Source: UBA7067 sp051880615 (GTDB lineage Bacteria > Bacillota > Clostridia > Oscillospirales > Acutalibacteraceae). Taken from it: 40,341 bases of DNA. The notes beneath the pieces are model-generated. The model ran no database searches. It was not told the DNA's origin and saw only the letters and a program-made list of their open reading frames with translations. Position 1 is the stretch's first letter. Each line of letters begins with the position of its first letter. Positions 40,318 through 40,341 of this stretch are shown here, piece after piece. The stretch is taken from NCBI GenBank assembly GCA_051880615.1, contig JBJEOH010000043.1, positions 1 through 40,341 of the forward strand. Reading direction: 5' to 3'. Both the position numbers and the translations under genes were made by a program.

Positions 40318-40341
40318 TTTGAGTTTCTCCTGATAATGACG

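Overview
The window reads as chromosomal DNA of a gut Clostridium-class Firmicute, most likely a Ruminococcus of the R. bromii type (Oscillospiraceae). This is inferred from moderate-to-low G+C, strong AGGAGG ribosome binding sites, a dockerin on a giant secreted protein, a sortase-type wall protein, a two-module NRPS ending in a reductase, and a complete raffinose-family oligosaccharide (RFO) locus. No rRNA, tRNA or CRISPR array was seen. Almost everything lies on the minus strand; the exceptions are a lipoprotein at 24721 and an AraC regulator at 38251.

1-9.5 kb, signalling and surface: a partial lipoprotein; a 1456-residue secreted beta-helix/Ig-like protein with a C-terminal dockerin; a degenerate receiver whose natural start is separated from the rest by an in-frame TGA at codon 3; a small lipoprotein; and a tightly overlapping three-gene signalling operon made of a 7TM degenerate kinase, a PAS histidine kinase and a LuxR-type response regulator. 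A perfect 18-bp palindrome lies upstream of the small lipoprotein and is a candidate target of that regulator.

9.5-14 kb: a noncoding stretch with terminators and one copy of a duplicated structured element; a membrane-anchored Ntn-type amide hydrolase; a dead 5' copy of a TetR gene that still carries its promoter and operator and points at the hydrolase; and a cell-wall protein with an IPQTGD sorting signal.

14-24.4 kb, natural product locus: TetR, a STAS-domain anti-sigma antagonist, a MATE exporter fused to an RsbW-like ATPase domain, and a C-A-T-C-A-T-R NRPS, all in one direction. The architecture predicts reductive release of an N-acyl dipeptide aldehyde, as in the ruminopeptin and pyrazinone family of gut Clostridia. 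The exporter-kinase fusion beside a stand-alone STAS protein is the most interesting system here: it suggests partner switching acting on export rather than on a sigma factor. The intact TetR operator and the copy in front of the amide hydrolase suggest the two units share regulation.

24.4-26.1 kb: the second copy of the structured element, carrying a 90-bp insertion between 6-bp direct repeats; an orphan lipoprotein; and a truncated group II intron sitting directly behind the terminator of the sugar operon.

26.1-39.1 kb, RFO utilisation: a divergent AraC regulator and a nine-gene operon. It encodes an ABC importer without its ATPase, a GH36 alpha-galactosidase, galK, galT, a fructokinase, a GH13 amylosucrase-like enzyme and galE. 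Together these import raffinose-type sugars, remove galactose, split the remaining sucrose and feed all parts into central metabolism.

39.1-40.3 kb: opposing terminators, a 35-codon relic or small ORF, and a lipoprotein.
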